Below, in pieces: positions 49,279 through 56,942 of a stretch of 64,000 nucleotides of DNA. This DNA is from Shewanella benthica (GTDB lineage Bacteria; Pseudomonadota; Gammaproteobacteria; Enterobacterales; Shewanellaceae). The stretch is from contig JAKVHY010000002.1 of the NCBI GenBank assembly GCA_023284085.1, positions 124,001-188,000 on the forward strand, written 5' to 3'. Within the stretch, counting starts at the first letter, position 1. Each line of letters opens with the position of its first letter. The notes beneath the pieces are model-generated. The model had not been told where the DNA came from, ran no database searches, and saw nothing but the letters and a program-made list of their open reading frames with translations. The position numbers and the translations under genes are program-made.

Positions 49279-49568
49279 CAGCAGCCACAATCGCAATTCT
49301 TGTTGTCATGCTCCTCGCGATTATTCGATGCGTCGTGGGACCAACGCTATACGATCGAATCCTCGCATTTAATATGTTTGGCACTAAAACGGTGCTGCTG
49401 ATCTCGATACTGGGCTTTTTGATGGGACGACCCGAGTTTCTCGATATTGCCCTGGTATACGCACTGATCAACTTTATCAGTGTTATCGGCGTACTGCGCT
49501 TTTCTGACTCTATTGAGTTCAAGCACCCTCTTCAACAGCAGGCCTCACCTAAAGAGGATAAACAATGA
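49272..49568 (+). CDS. mnhF: Mrp/Mnh antiporter subunit F
   Basis: 98-aa protein with three membrane helices. Signature CVVGPTLYDRILAFNMFGT and the following ILGFLMGRPEFLDIALVYAL are typical of MnhF. It overlaps mnhE by seven bases and mnhG by four (ATGA), so the genes are translated together. Confidence 0.92.
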   Translation: MLTAATIAILVVMLLAIIRCVVGPTLYDRILAFNMFGTKTVLLISILGFLMGRPEFLDIALVYALINFISVIGVLRFSDSIEFKHPLQQQASPKEDKQ

Positions 49569-49906
49569 ATCTCATACTCGAGATCGGCAGTGGCTTGTGT
49601 TTGCTGCTCGGCTGCTTTCTATGCCTATCCGGTGGTGTTGGCATCTTGCGCTTCCCAGATTTCTTTACCCGCATGCACGCGGTAGGCGTCACCGACACAT
49701 TAGGTGCGGGGATGATACTCATTGGCCTGATGCTACAAAACCCTGAGGGGCTGGTGCTACTTAAGTTGATGATGATTCTACTGTTCACACTATTTATTAA
49801 CCCTACTGCAAGTCATGCACTGGCCAAAGCTGCCCTGCGTAACAACTTGCAACCCGTGCTTGACGAGTCAACTAACAAGGGAGGGGACAAGCCATCGAAA
49901 CCTTAG
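49565..49906 (+). CDS. mnhG: Mrp/Mnh antiporter subunit G
   Basis: 113-aa protein with three membrane helices; signature GGVGILRFPDFFTRMHAVGV, then DTLGAGMILIGLML, is diagnostic of MnhG. ATG overlaps the stop of mnhF (ATGA). Its end overlaps the proposed AUC start of the next gene by 13 bases. Confidence 0.93.
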   Translation: MNLILEIGSGLCLLLGCFLCLSGGVGILRFPDFFTRMHAVGVTDTLGAGMILIGLMLQNPEGLVLLKLMMILLFTLFINPTASHALAKAALRNNLQPVLDESTNKGGDKPSKP

Positions 49907-50964
49907 TTAATGTCGTTCTATTAAGCTTTCTCGTCGTGATCGCTATCGCCATTGTGCGGACAAAAGATCTGTTGGCCGTGGTGATGTTGACCGGGATCTA
50001 TGGCTTACTATCTGCAAGCTTCTTTGTTGTACTAGATGCTGTAGATGTGGCCTTTACCGAAGCCTCTGTAGGCGCAGGAATATCAGGCTTACTGATGCTG
50101 GCAGCCATCACCATGACTGGCCGCGCCGAGGCACCTAAGCGTCATAAGCCTCTGCTGGCTTTACTGGTGGTATTTATCACAGGTGGCATGCTGATCTACG
50201 GCACCTTGGATATGCCCTATTTTGGCAGCTTCGAAGCGCCGGTTCATCAACATGTCGCCCCTCGCTACATTAACGACTCTATGCAGGAGGTCGGTGTACC
50301 CAATATTGTCACCTCGGTACTGGCTAGCTACCGTGCTTTTGACACCTTAGGTGAGGTCGCCGTTATCTTTACTGCCGGTATTGGTGTGTTGTCACTGCTG
50401 TCACTCCCCCTACGCCGCAAGTCACTTCAATTAGATGAGAGCAGTAAAGATCAGATGCATGAGCAGCATATGGTGCTGCGGATCGTTAGCAAAATATTGA
50501 TCCCCTTTATTCTGTTGTTTGCACTCTATGTGCAGTTCCACGGCGACTTTGGCCCCGGAGGTGGTTTTCAGGCGGGTGTGATCTTTGCCGCAGCGATCAT
50601 CCTCTATGCCATGTTATTTGGGCTAGACACCGCAAGGCGTGTCTTTAATCAGTCCTTGATCCAACTGATCGCTGCTATCGGCTTGTTGCTATACGCCAGT
50701 GTTGGCGTGGTCTCGCTATTTAACGGCGGTAACTTCTTGGATTACAACGTACTAGCTGACGACCCAATTGCTGGCCAGCACTTAGGCATTCTGCTGATCG
50801 AGCTGGGAGTTGGCTGCACAGTCGCCGCGGTGATGATCATTATCTTTTTCAACTTTGCAGGCCGCAGAGAAGCACAACAGCACGCTACTGAGCAGAGCAG
50901 CCTTGAGCTAATAAACAGTCCTGAACTAAACAGTACTGAACCGAACAACGGCAAGGGGGAATAA
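49894..50964 (+). CDS. mnhB: Fused MrpA C-terminal (DUF4040/MbhE) and MnhB subunit
   Basis: About 356 aa. The first half (about 1-175) has helices matching the MrpA C-terminus/DUF4040: LAVVMLTGIYGLLSASFFVV and FTEASVGAGISGLLMLAAIT, then AFDTLGEVAVIFTAGIGVLS of the MbhE part. The second half (about 195-330) is MnhB: FALYVQFHGDFGPGGGFQAG. There is no ATG, GTG or TTG near the expected start. The nearest usual codon is GTG 49936, without a ribosome site and cutting the first helix; ATC at 49894 (Ile-Glu-Thr-Leu-Val-Asn) lies seven bases after AAGGGAGGGG and restores the expected N-terminus, so I propose an AUC start. The polar C-terminal tail is unconserved. Stop and next ATG overlap by one base. 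Confidence 0.85.
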   Translation: METLVNVVLLSFLVVIAIAIVRTKDLLAVVMLTGIYGLLSASFFVVLDAVDVAFTEASVGAGISGLLMLAAITMTGRAEAPKRHKPLLALLVVFITGGMLIYGTLDMPYFGSFEAPVHQHVAPRYINDSMQEVGVPNIVTSVLASYRAFDTLGEVAVIFTAGIGVLSLLSLPLRRKSLQLDESSKDQMHEQHMVLRIVSKILIPFILLFALYVQFHGDFGPGGGFQAGVIFAAAIILYAMLFGLDTARRVFNQSLIQLIAAIGLLLYASVGVVSLFNGGNFLDYNVLADDPIAGQHLGILLIELGVGCTVAAVMIIIFFNFAGRREAQQHATEQSSLELINSPELNSTEPNNGKGE

Positions 50965-51332
50965 TGCTACTAGGACTCTATAACTACTGGATCGTGGTAC
51001 TGCTGATGATGATCGGTTTCTATATCGTTATCGCCCATGGCAACCTGATCAAAAAATTGGTTGGCTTAACGATTTTTCAGACCTCGGTTTTTATCTTTTA
51101 CATCAGTATGGGCAATGTCGATAGCGGTAGCGCACCCATCTTGGCTGAAGGTGTGGCTCGCTACTCTAACCCCCTTCCTCATGTACTTATTCTCACCGCG
51201 ATTGTAGTTGGTATTGCAACGACGGCTCTGGGTCTCGCACTGGTCGTAAGAATCAAAGAGTCATATGGCTCTATCGAGGAGGATGAGATTCAAATTCAAG
51301 ATCAGCTCACTGAGGATAAAACATCGTGCTAG
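50964..51332 (+). CDS. mnhC: Mrp/Mnh antiporter subunit C (NuoK-like)
   Basis: 122-aa protein with three membrane helices, homologous to NuoK. Signature GLTIFQTSVFIFYISMG, then NPLPHVLILTAIVVGIATTALGLAL. The acidic tail (EEDEIQIQDQLTEDK) is hydrophilic. ATG overlaps the previous stop by one base; the next gene (GTG) begins seven bases before its stop. Confidence 0.92.
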   Translation: MLLGLYNYWIVVLLMMIGFYIVIAHGNLIKKLVGLTIFQTSVFIFYISMGNVDSGSAPILAEGVARYSNPLPHVLILTAIVVGIATTALGLALVVRIKESYGSIEEDEIQIQDQLTEDKTSC

Positions 51333-52804
51333 CCCATCTGCCTATTTTACAAGTTATTGTGCCGCTGATGGCAGCGCCTTTATGCTGGTTCCTAAACCGC
51401 TCTAAGCTAGTGTGGCTATTTGCCCTATTGGTTTGCGCTTTTACCTGCCTCAATAGCATATTTCTACTGCAACAGGTGATGTCCTCTGGCACCATTATCT
51501 ATCAACTCGGCGGGTGGGATGCCCCTTGGGGGATCGAATATCGCATCGATGAGCTCAACGCCCTTTTACTGCTGATCATCTCAGCCGTCGGTACCGTAGT
51601 CCTGTTTGCAGCACATACCAGTATTCAAAAAGAGCTGCCAGAAGATCGCCACACGCTCTTTTATAGCCTGTACCTGCTATCAATAACGGGTATGTTCGGC
51701 ATCGTCTCCACTGGCGATGTGTTCAATGTATTCGTATTTCTGGAGATCTCCTCACTATCAGCCTACGCCCTGATTGCATTGGGCAAAGATAGACGCGCCC
51801 TTTGGGCCGCTTATCAATATCTGATCATGGGCACTATCGGCGCCACCTTTATTCTGATCGGCATCGGCTTGCTGTACCAGATGACAGGTACCCTAAATAT
51901 GGCAGATCTCGCTAATCGGCTTGAAGAGGTTAACCAAACGCGCACCGTATTTGCCGCATTTGCCTTCTTAATCATCGGAGTCTGTCTGAAGCTGGCACTG
52001 TTCCCACTTCATCTGTGGTTACCTAATGCCTACGCCTACGCCCCCTCAATAGTGACCGCATTCCTCGCTGCTACAGCGACTAAAGTTGCAGTTTACCTAC
52101 TGATCCGCTTTAGCTTTACGGTATTTGGTATCGAGTTCTCCTTCTCCACCCTGCCGCTGCAGAGCATATTTATGGTGCTTGGGCTGGTCGGAATATTCGC
52201 GGCCTCAACGGCGGCGATATACAAAACCAATGTCAAACATATCTTCGCCTATTCGAGCATCGCTCAGGTTGGCTACATGATTATTGGCTTCGCGATAAAC
52301 ACCACCACAGGACTTATGGCTACCTTGCTACATCTGTTTAACCACGCCCTGATGAAGAGCGCCCTATTTTTGGCGTTAGGCGCTGTGATGTACCGCATAG
52401 GCAGCGTACAACTTAGCCAGTTCCAAGGGCTAGGACGACAGATGCCGCTCACAATGGCAGCCATAGTGGTAGCAGGTTTGAGTTTGATTGGCGTGCCTCT
52501 GACGGTTGGGTTTGTCAGCAAGTGGTACCTGCTCGTCGCCGCGGTTGAAGCGGGAATGTGGCCGGTAGCAGTATTGGTGCTACTGGGTTCACTACTGGCA
52601 ATCATTTATATATGGCGAATCGTTGAAATAGCCTACTTCAAGCCCCCTTTGCCGGGTCGTGAAGCGGTGCAGGAAGCGCCTTGGACCTTCCTCGCCCCAA
52701 TTTGGGCACTGGTACTGGCCAATATCTATTTTGGCATCGATACCCGCCTTAGTGTGCAGGTAGCACAGGCGGCTTCTCAAAGCTTGTTTGGAATTAACCC
52801 ATGA
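51326..52804 (+). CDS. Mrp/Mnh antiporter-like subunit D, first
   Basis: 492-aa proton-antiporter-like subunit (NuoM/NuoN/MrpD family) with about 14 helices. The helix-5 glutamate is in FVFLEISSLSAYALI, the helix-7 lysine in GVCLKLALFPLHLWLP and the helix-8 lysine in AATATKVAVYL, all needed for proton transfer in the family. Start is GTG 51326. It is the most MrpD-like of the three such subunits. Overlaps the next gene by four bases (ATGA). Confidence 0.9.
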   Translation: MLAHLPILQVIVPLMAAPLCWFLNRSKLVWLFALLVCAFTCLNSIFLLQQVMSSGTIIYQLGGWDAPWGIEYRIDELNALLLLIISAVGTVVLFAAHTSIQKELPEDRHTLFYSLYLLSITGMFGIVSTGDVFNVFVFLEISSLSAYALIALGKDRRALWAAYQYLIMGTIGATFILIGIGLLYQMTGTLNMADLANRLEEVNQTRTVFAAFAFLIIGVCLKLALFPLHLWLPNAYAYAPSIVTAFLAATATKVAVYLLIRFSFTVFGIEFSFSTLPLQSIFMVLGLVGIFAASTAAIYKTNVKHIFAYSSIAQVGYMIIGFAINTTTGLMATLLHLFNHALMKSALFLALGAVMYRIGSVQLSQFQGLGRQMPLTMAAIVVAGLSLIGVPLTVGFVSKWYLLVAAVEAGMWPVAVLVLLGSLLAIIYIWRIVEIAYFKPPLPGREAVQEAPWTFLAPIWALVLANIYFGIDTRLSVQVAQAASQSLFGINP

Positions 52805-54291
52805 ATCTATCTTTGGAGCTGTTGTTACAGCTAACCATTATCTTGCCTCTGATCGCCACATTGGCGATCTTGGCAACGGGAAAACACCCCAACCTACGTG
52901 AGGCTATAACCATAAGCTTCAGCCTCGCTGTTCTCTATTGTGTGATAAACCTATATCAAGGGCTCACTGCTGGCGCATCTATCGAGGTGTTTTGGTGGCA
53001 GCTTCTGCCTGGCCTAGAAGTGAGTTTTGTCATTGAGCCCTTAGGGATGCTATTCGCCCTAATTGCCAGCTTTCTCTGGCTCATCACCACCCTTTATGCC
53101 ATCGGTTATATGCGTGGCCACGGAGAGGATAATCAAACCCGCTTCTATATCTGCTTCGCGTTAGCCATAAGCGCAGTGATGGGGCTGGCATTTTCGGCCA
53201 ACCTGTTCACGCTATTTATCTTCTACGAAGTGTTGACCCTGTCCACCTATCCTTTAGTTACCCACGCTGGTACTGAAAAGGCCAAGCAGGGAGGACGAGT
53301 ATATTTAGGTATCTTGCTCGGCACCTCTATCGCCTTTTTCCTTTTAGCGATTATCTTGACCTGGTTTGTGGCCGGCACCTTAGACTTCACCCCAGGTGGC
53401 GTATTTGGCTCCAATGTTGATACCAGCTTGGTGGGCGCAATACTGGTACTGTTTGTATTTGGTATTGGTAAGGCAGCAATCATGCCATTCCATCGCTGGC
53501 TACCCGCCGCTATGGTCGCGCCAACACCTGTAAGCGCCCTGCTACATGCGGTTGCAGTCGTCAAGGCTGGGGTATTTACCATATTAAAGGTCTGCGTATT
53601 TATCTTTGGTATTGAGCTATTGCCCACCCTGCCGACAACCGAGTTTCTGCTCTATTTAGCGGCTGCATCTGTGCTGCTCGCCTCAATAGTAGCGATGCGT
53701 CAGGACAACTTAAAAGCGCGGCTTGCTTACTCTACGATAAGCCAGCTGGGCTACATCACCATAGGCGCACTGCTGGCCACCTCATCTGGGGTTATCGGTA
53801 GCTCGATGCATATCGCTACCCACGCTTTTGGCAAGATCACCCTATTCTTCTGTGCTGGCGCTATCTTGGTAGCCACCCATAAATCGAAAGTCAGCGAAAT
53901 GCGCGGTCTGGGCTTTACTATGCCAGTCACCATGGCAGCCTTTTTTATCGCTAGTTTGAGTATTATTGGCGTTCCCCCCGCAGGCGGCACTTGGAGTAAG
54001 TGGTTCCTGTTGATGGGCACTATTGAGACCGAATATTGGGTCATTATGATGGTGCTGATGGTGAGCTCACTGCTCAATATCGCCTACCTGCTGCCTATCC
54101 CCTACCATGCGTTTTTCCCAGGCAAGGGACACCCAGCAGCAAAGGCTGGCATCAAGGAGGCGCCGCTAATCTCATTAGTCGCGATATCTGTCACCACCTT
54201 AGGTTGCCTTATCTTGTTCATCTATCCACAGCCCCTCTATGAGTTGGCCAAAACCATCTTAACTGTACCTGGAGTCAGCCATGGACATTAA
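52801..54291 (+). CDS. Mrp/Mnh antiporter-like subunit, second
   Basis: 496 aa, about 14 helices, same superfamily. Motifs: FIFYEVLTLSTYPLV (helix-5 Glu), GKAAIMPFHRWLPAAMVAPT (helix-7 Lys), VSALLHAVAVVKAG (helix-8 Lys), RLAYSTISQLGYITIG. The HAVAVVKAG segment is like MrpA/NuoL rather than MrpD, so it may fill the role of the MrpA N-terminal part. Overlaps the previous gene by four bases and the next by 11. Confidence 0.88.
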   Translation: MNLSLELLLQLTIILPLIATLAILATGKHPNLREAITISFSLAVLYCVINLYQGLTAGASIEVFWWQLLPGLEVSFVIEPLGMLFALIASFLWLITTLYAIGYMRGHGEDNQTRFYICFALAISAVMGLAFSANLFTLFIFYEVLTLSTYPLVTHAGTEKAKQGGRVYLGILLGTSIAFFLLAIILTWFVAGTLDFTPGGVFGSNVDTSLVGAILVLFVFGIGKAAIMPFHRWLPAAMVAPTPVSALLHAVAVVKAGVFTILKVCVFIFGIELLPTLPTTEFLLYLAAASVLLASIVAMRQDNLKARLAYSTISQLGYITIGALLATSSGVIGSSMHIATHAFGKITLFFCAGAILVATHKSKVSEMRGLGFTMPVTMAAFFIASLSIIGVPPAGGTWSKWFLLMGTIETEYWVIMMVLMVSSLLNIAYLLPIPYHAFFPGKGHPAAKAGIKEAPLISLVAISVTTLGCLILFIYPQPLYELAKTILTVPGVSHGH

Positions 54292-54703
54292 CAAGAGCAA
54301 TAACGAGAAAGATAACAAGCAGTACTTCTTTGATAACCCCAAAAATACCAAGTGGGTTATGAATATTTTCTATGCCTGCTGTGTTCTCGTCGTGGTGCTT
54401 GATTTTGTCATCAATCGCCATGTCTATCATAGCTGGGAAAACCTACCCGCCTTCTACCCCATCTATGGCTTTGTCGGCTGTGTAGTCTTAGTGGTCATCG
54501 CTAGCTGGATGCGCACCTTTCTGATGCGCTCAGAAGATTATTATGACCATCCTGATGACAACTATAGCGACAACCCTGATGACAAGCATAGTGACAATAA
54601 TAGTGAAAACAGTTTAGAAAAAGCGACTGATGAAAACACCCACAAGGGTGCAAACAATCAGGCTGAAAACAAAAAAATAGGTGATCACGATGTGGATGCT
54701 TGA
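54281..54703 (+). CDS. Unrecognised two-helix membrane protein within the Mrp operon
   Basis: 140 aa. Two membrane helices (about 26-46 and 58-80), then a very hydrophilic tail rich in Asp, Asn and Ser with near-repeats (DHPDDNYSDNPDDKHSDNNS). It overlaps both neighbours, by 11 and 23 bases, so it is certainly part of the operon. I know no named Mrp subunit like it. It may be an accessory or assembly subunit. Confidence 0.75.
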   Translation: MDINKSNNEKDNKQYFFDNPKNTKWVMNIFYACCVLVVVLDFVINRHVYHSWENLPAFYPIYGFVGCVVLVVIASWMRTFLMRSEDYYDHPDDNYSDNPDDKHSDNNSENSLEKATDENTHKGANNQAENKKIGDHDVDA

Positions 54704-56402
54704 GCTACCGCCCTTTACCCTGTTCTTTATAGGCGGGCTTATTGCTGCAATGACCCGGGGCAAACTACGCGGTGCGATAATGGTGGCCATTCCTGTCATT
54801 AGCGCCATGCACCTGTGGACTGTGCCTGAGGGCATTCATCTGCAGCTGACATTTTTAGATTATGAGTTGGTGCCATATCGCGCCGACAAACTGAGCTTAA
54901 TGTTTGGCTACGTGTTTCATATAGCCGCATTCATCTGCATTATCTACTCGCTCCATGTCAAAGATACCGTGCAACAGGTAGCAGCCATGCTCTATGCAGG
55001 TAGTGCACTGGGCGCGGTATTTGCCGGCGATCTGCTGACGCTATTTGTATTCTGGGAGCTACTGGCATTTACCTCGGTATTTTTGATCTGGGCGCGCAGA
55101 ACCTCTCGCGCTTATCATGCCGGTATGCGCTACCTGATCATTCAAGTGCTATCGGGCGTGATCTTGCTGGTAGGCGCACTATTTTATGCCGCCGAAACAG
55201 GCTCACTGGCCTTTGGCTACATCGGCCTAGATAGTATCGCTGGCTGGTTGATATTAATCGCCTTTGGCATTAAATGTGCTTTTCCCTTTGCCCATAACTG
55301 GCTCACAGATGCCTACCCAGAAGCGACGCCTACGGGTACTGTGCTCCTCAGTGCATTTACCACTAAGGTGGCCGTTTATGCGCTGGCGCGCGCCTACCCT
55401 GGCACCGAGCTGTTGATTTACATTGGCGCAGCCATGACCTGCTTCCCAATCTTCTTTGCGGTGATTGAAAATGATCTCCGCAGAGTACTAGCCTACAGCC
55501 TAATAAACCAAGTGGGCTTTATGGTGGTCGGTATCGGTATCGGTACTGCACTGGCGATAAACGGCGCGATTGCACATGCTTTCAACGATGTGATCTTTAA
55601 AGGCCTGCTGTTTATGAGTATGGGCGCTGTGCTACATATGACTGGCAGAATAAACGGCTCTGATCTGGGCGGCTTGTATAAAACCATGCCCAAGACCACG
55701 ATACTCTGTCTCATTGGCGCCGCCTCTATCTCAGCCTTCCCGCTGTTCAGTGGCTTTGTCAGTAAATCTATGGTGATGTCTGCTGCACTTGAAAACGGTT
55801 ATGACTGGATCTGGTTGATGCTACTGTTCGCCTCCGCCGGAGTGTTCCATCATGCAGGGATCAAGATCCCCTACTTTGCATTCTTCGCCCACGACTCAGG
55901 CCTGCGCGCCAGCGATCCACCTCGCAATATGTTGTTCGCGATGTTTATCGCCGCCAGCTTGTGTGTTGCCATCGGTATCTATCCTGCGGCGCTATACTCG
56001 CTGCTGCCATATGATACGGGTTACAACCCTTATGATGCGACCCATGTATTGGCGCAAACTCAGTTGCTGCTGTTCTCAGCCTTGGCGTTTGTTTGGTTAA
56101 ACATCAGAGGGATGTATCCGCCAGAGCTGCGCTCGACCAACTTAGATGTGGATTGGATCTACAGGCGCGCCATTCCCAATGTGCTGCAAAATGTATTCGC
56201 GGTAATATGGAAGGCAGACGGGGCGCTGCGCAACGCTGTTCGCGGCAGATTAAACCAATGCCAGTCCTTTATTGCTAGCAAGCATAAAGGCCTAGGAGGC
56301 TTGCTGTCAGGCTCATACCCTTCAGGCAATATGGTGCTATGGGTAGCCGTGCTGCTGGCGTCCTACCTGTTTATCGGTTTTGTGAGTAAGTTGACTGCTT
56401 AG
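54681..56402 (+). CDS. Mrp/Mnh antiporter-like subunit, third (573 aa)
   Basis: Proton-antiporter-like membrane protein with about 14-15 helices. Motifs: FVFWELLAFTSVFLIWARR (helix-5 Glu), GIKCAFPFAHNWLTDAYPEA (helix-7 Lys), SAFTTKVAVYALARAYPG (helix-8 Lys), RRVLAYSLINQVGFMVVGIG. After about residue 450 a cytoplasmic stretch (DVDWIYRRAIP) and a last helix (about 545-570) follow, an amphipathic-then-membrane end reminiscent of NuoL-type or MrpA-type subunits. Last gene of the operon; terminator follows 43 bases later. Confidence 0.88.
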   Translation: MITMWMLELPPFTLFFIGGLIAAMTRGKLRGAIMVAIPVISAMHLWTVPEGIHLQLTFLDYELVPYRADKLSLMFGYVFHIAAFICIIYSLHVKDTVQQVAAMLYAGSALGAVFAGDLLTLFVFWELLAFTSVFLIWARRTSRAYHAGMRYLIIQVLSGVILLVGALFYAAETGSLAFGYIGLDSIAGWLILIAFGIKCAFPFAHNWLTDAYPEATPTGTVLLSAFTTKVAVYALARAYPGTELLIYIGAAMTCFPIFFAVIENDLRRVLAYSLINQVGFMVVGIGIGTALAINGAIAHAFNDVIFKGLLFMSMGAVLHMTGRINGSDLGGLYKTMPKTTILCLIGAASISAFPLFSGFVSKSMVMSAALENGYDWIWLMLLFASAGVFHHAGIKIPYFAFFAHDSGLRASDPPRNMLFAMFIAASLCVAIGIYPAALYSLLPYDTGYNPYDATHVLAQTQLLLFSALAFVWLNIRGMYPPELRSTNLDVDWIYRRAIPNVLQNVFAVIWKADGALRNAVRGRLNQCQSFIASKHKGLGGLLSGSYPSGNMVLWVAVLLASYLFIGFVSKLTA

Positions 56403-56444
56403 GGAGTTTTTACTTAGAGTTCGAGAAGAGAGTAGTGAATTGAG

Positions 56445-56477
56445 GCGGCTTGCATGGGGATGCGGGCCGCTTTTTTT
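56445..56477 (+). terminator. Terminator of the Mrp operon
   Basis: GCGGC-TT-GCAT-GGGG-ATGC-GG-GCCGC (56445-56470), followed by seven T. The TT and GG can pair as G-U, giving an unbroken 11-bp stem. Confidence 0.9.
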
Positions 56478-56942
56478 ATTTGGGGTTAAGAGTCTGAGGG
56501 ATCCCGATTTATCATGGATGGCCATATTAGTTGTGTAAAGGTAAAGCCAGCAGCAATGCACTCCATCACCTTAGGATTACGTATATCTAAACACCGCCGC
56601 AGGTTACAACCATCCTCCGTTGGCAGGTGAATAGGCGTAGCCATAAGCTCATGAGCGAGAGCATGGATTTGTGATTCCATTTGCATCAGACAGCAGTCCT
56701 CCTTGCCTTGCCCTACTCTTGATTAGAGAAGGGAATGGAATTCCACGACTTTGGTGGCCGCAGGCCATAAGAAACAAAATCTGGTCGATAATGTTCCATA
56801 CATAATTCGACATTCCCTCCGTCCGTGGAGGTCAGATTCCGGCCAACAAGCATGCCGGAAAGACGATTGAAGCCATAATTAATATGTGGGGTCAGAGTCT
56901 GAGGGATCCCCACATATATGGGTAGCACCGTTAATTCGATGA
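56478..56942. other. Repeat-rich accessory stretch
   Basis: No convincing gene. It contains the motif GTCTGAGGGATCCC-like word twice (AGAGTCTGAGGGATCCC at 56490 and 56894), one copy of a 62-bp dispersed repeat (56601-56662, matched at 59592-59654), and a 10-bp-arm inverted repeat (56882-56891 with 56908-56917, ATATGTGGGG / CCCCACATAT). Short minus-strand frames cover it but look like translated repeats. Confidence 0.5.
56601..56662 (+). repeat. 62-bp dispersed repeat, copy 1
   Basis: AGGTTACAACCATCC, GTTGGCAGGTGAATA, then GGCGTAGCCATAAGCTCAT and GCGAGAGC. A second copy with a few changes and a one-base insertion is at 59592-59654. Confidence 0.85.

Noticed and set aside
56486..56928. Two minus-strand frames (66 and 71 aa)
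   Set aside because: They are made of the dispersed repeats and the inverted repeat; no ribosome site.
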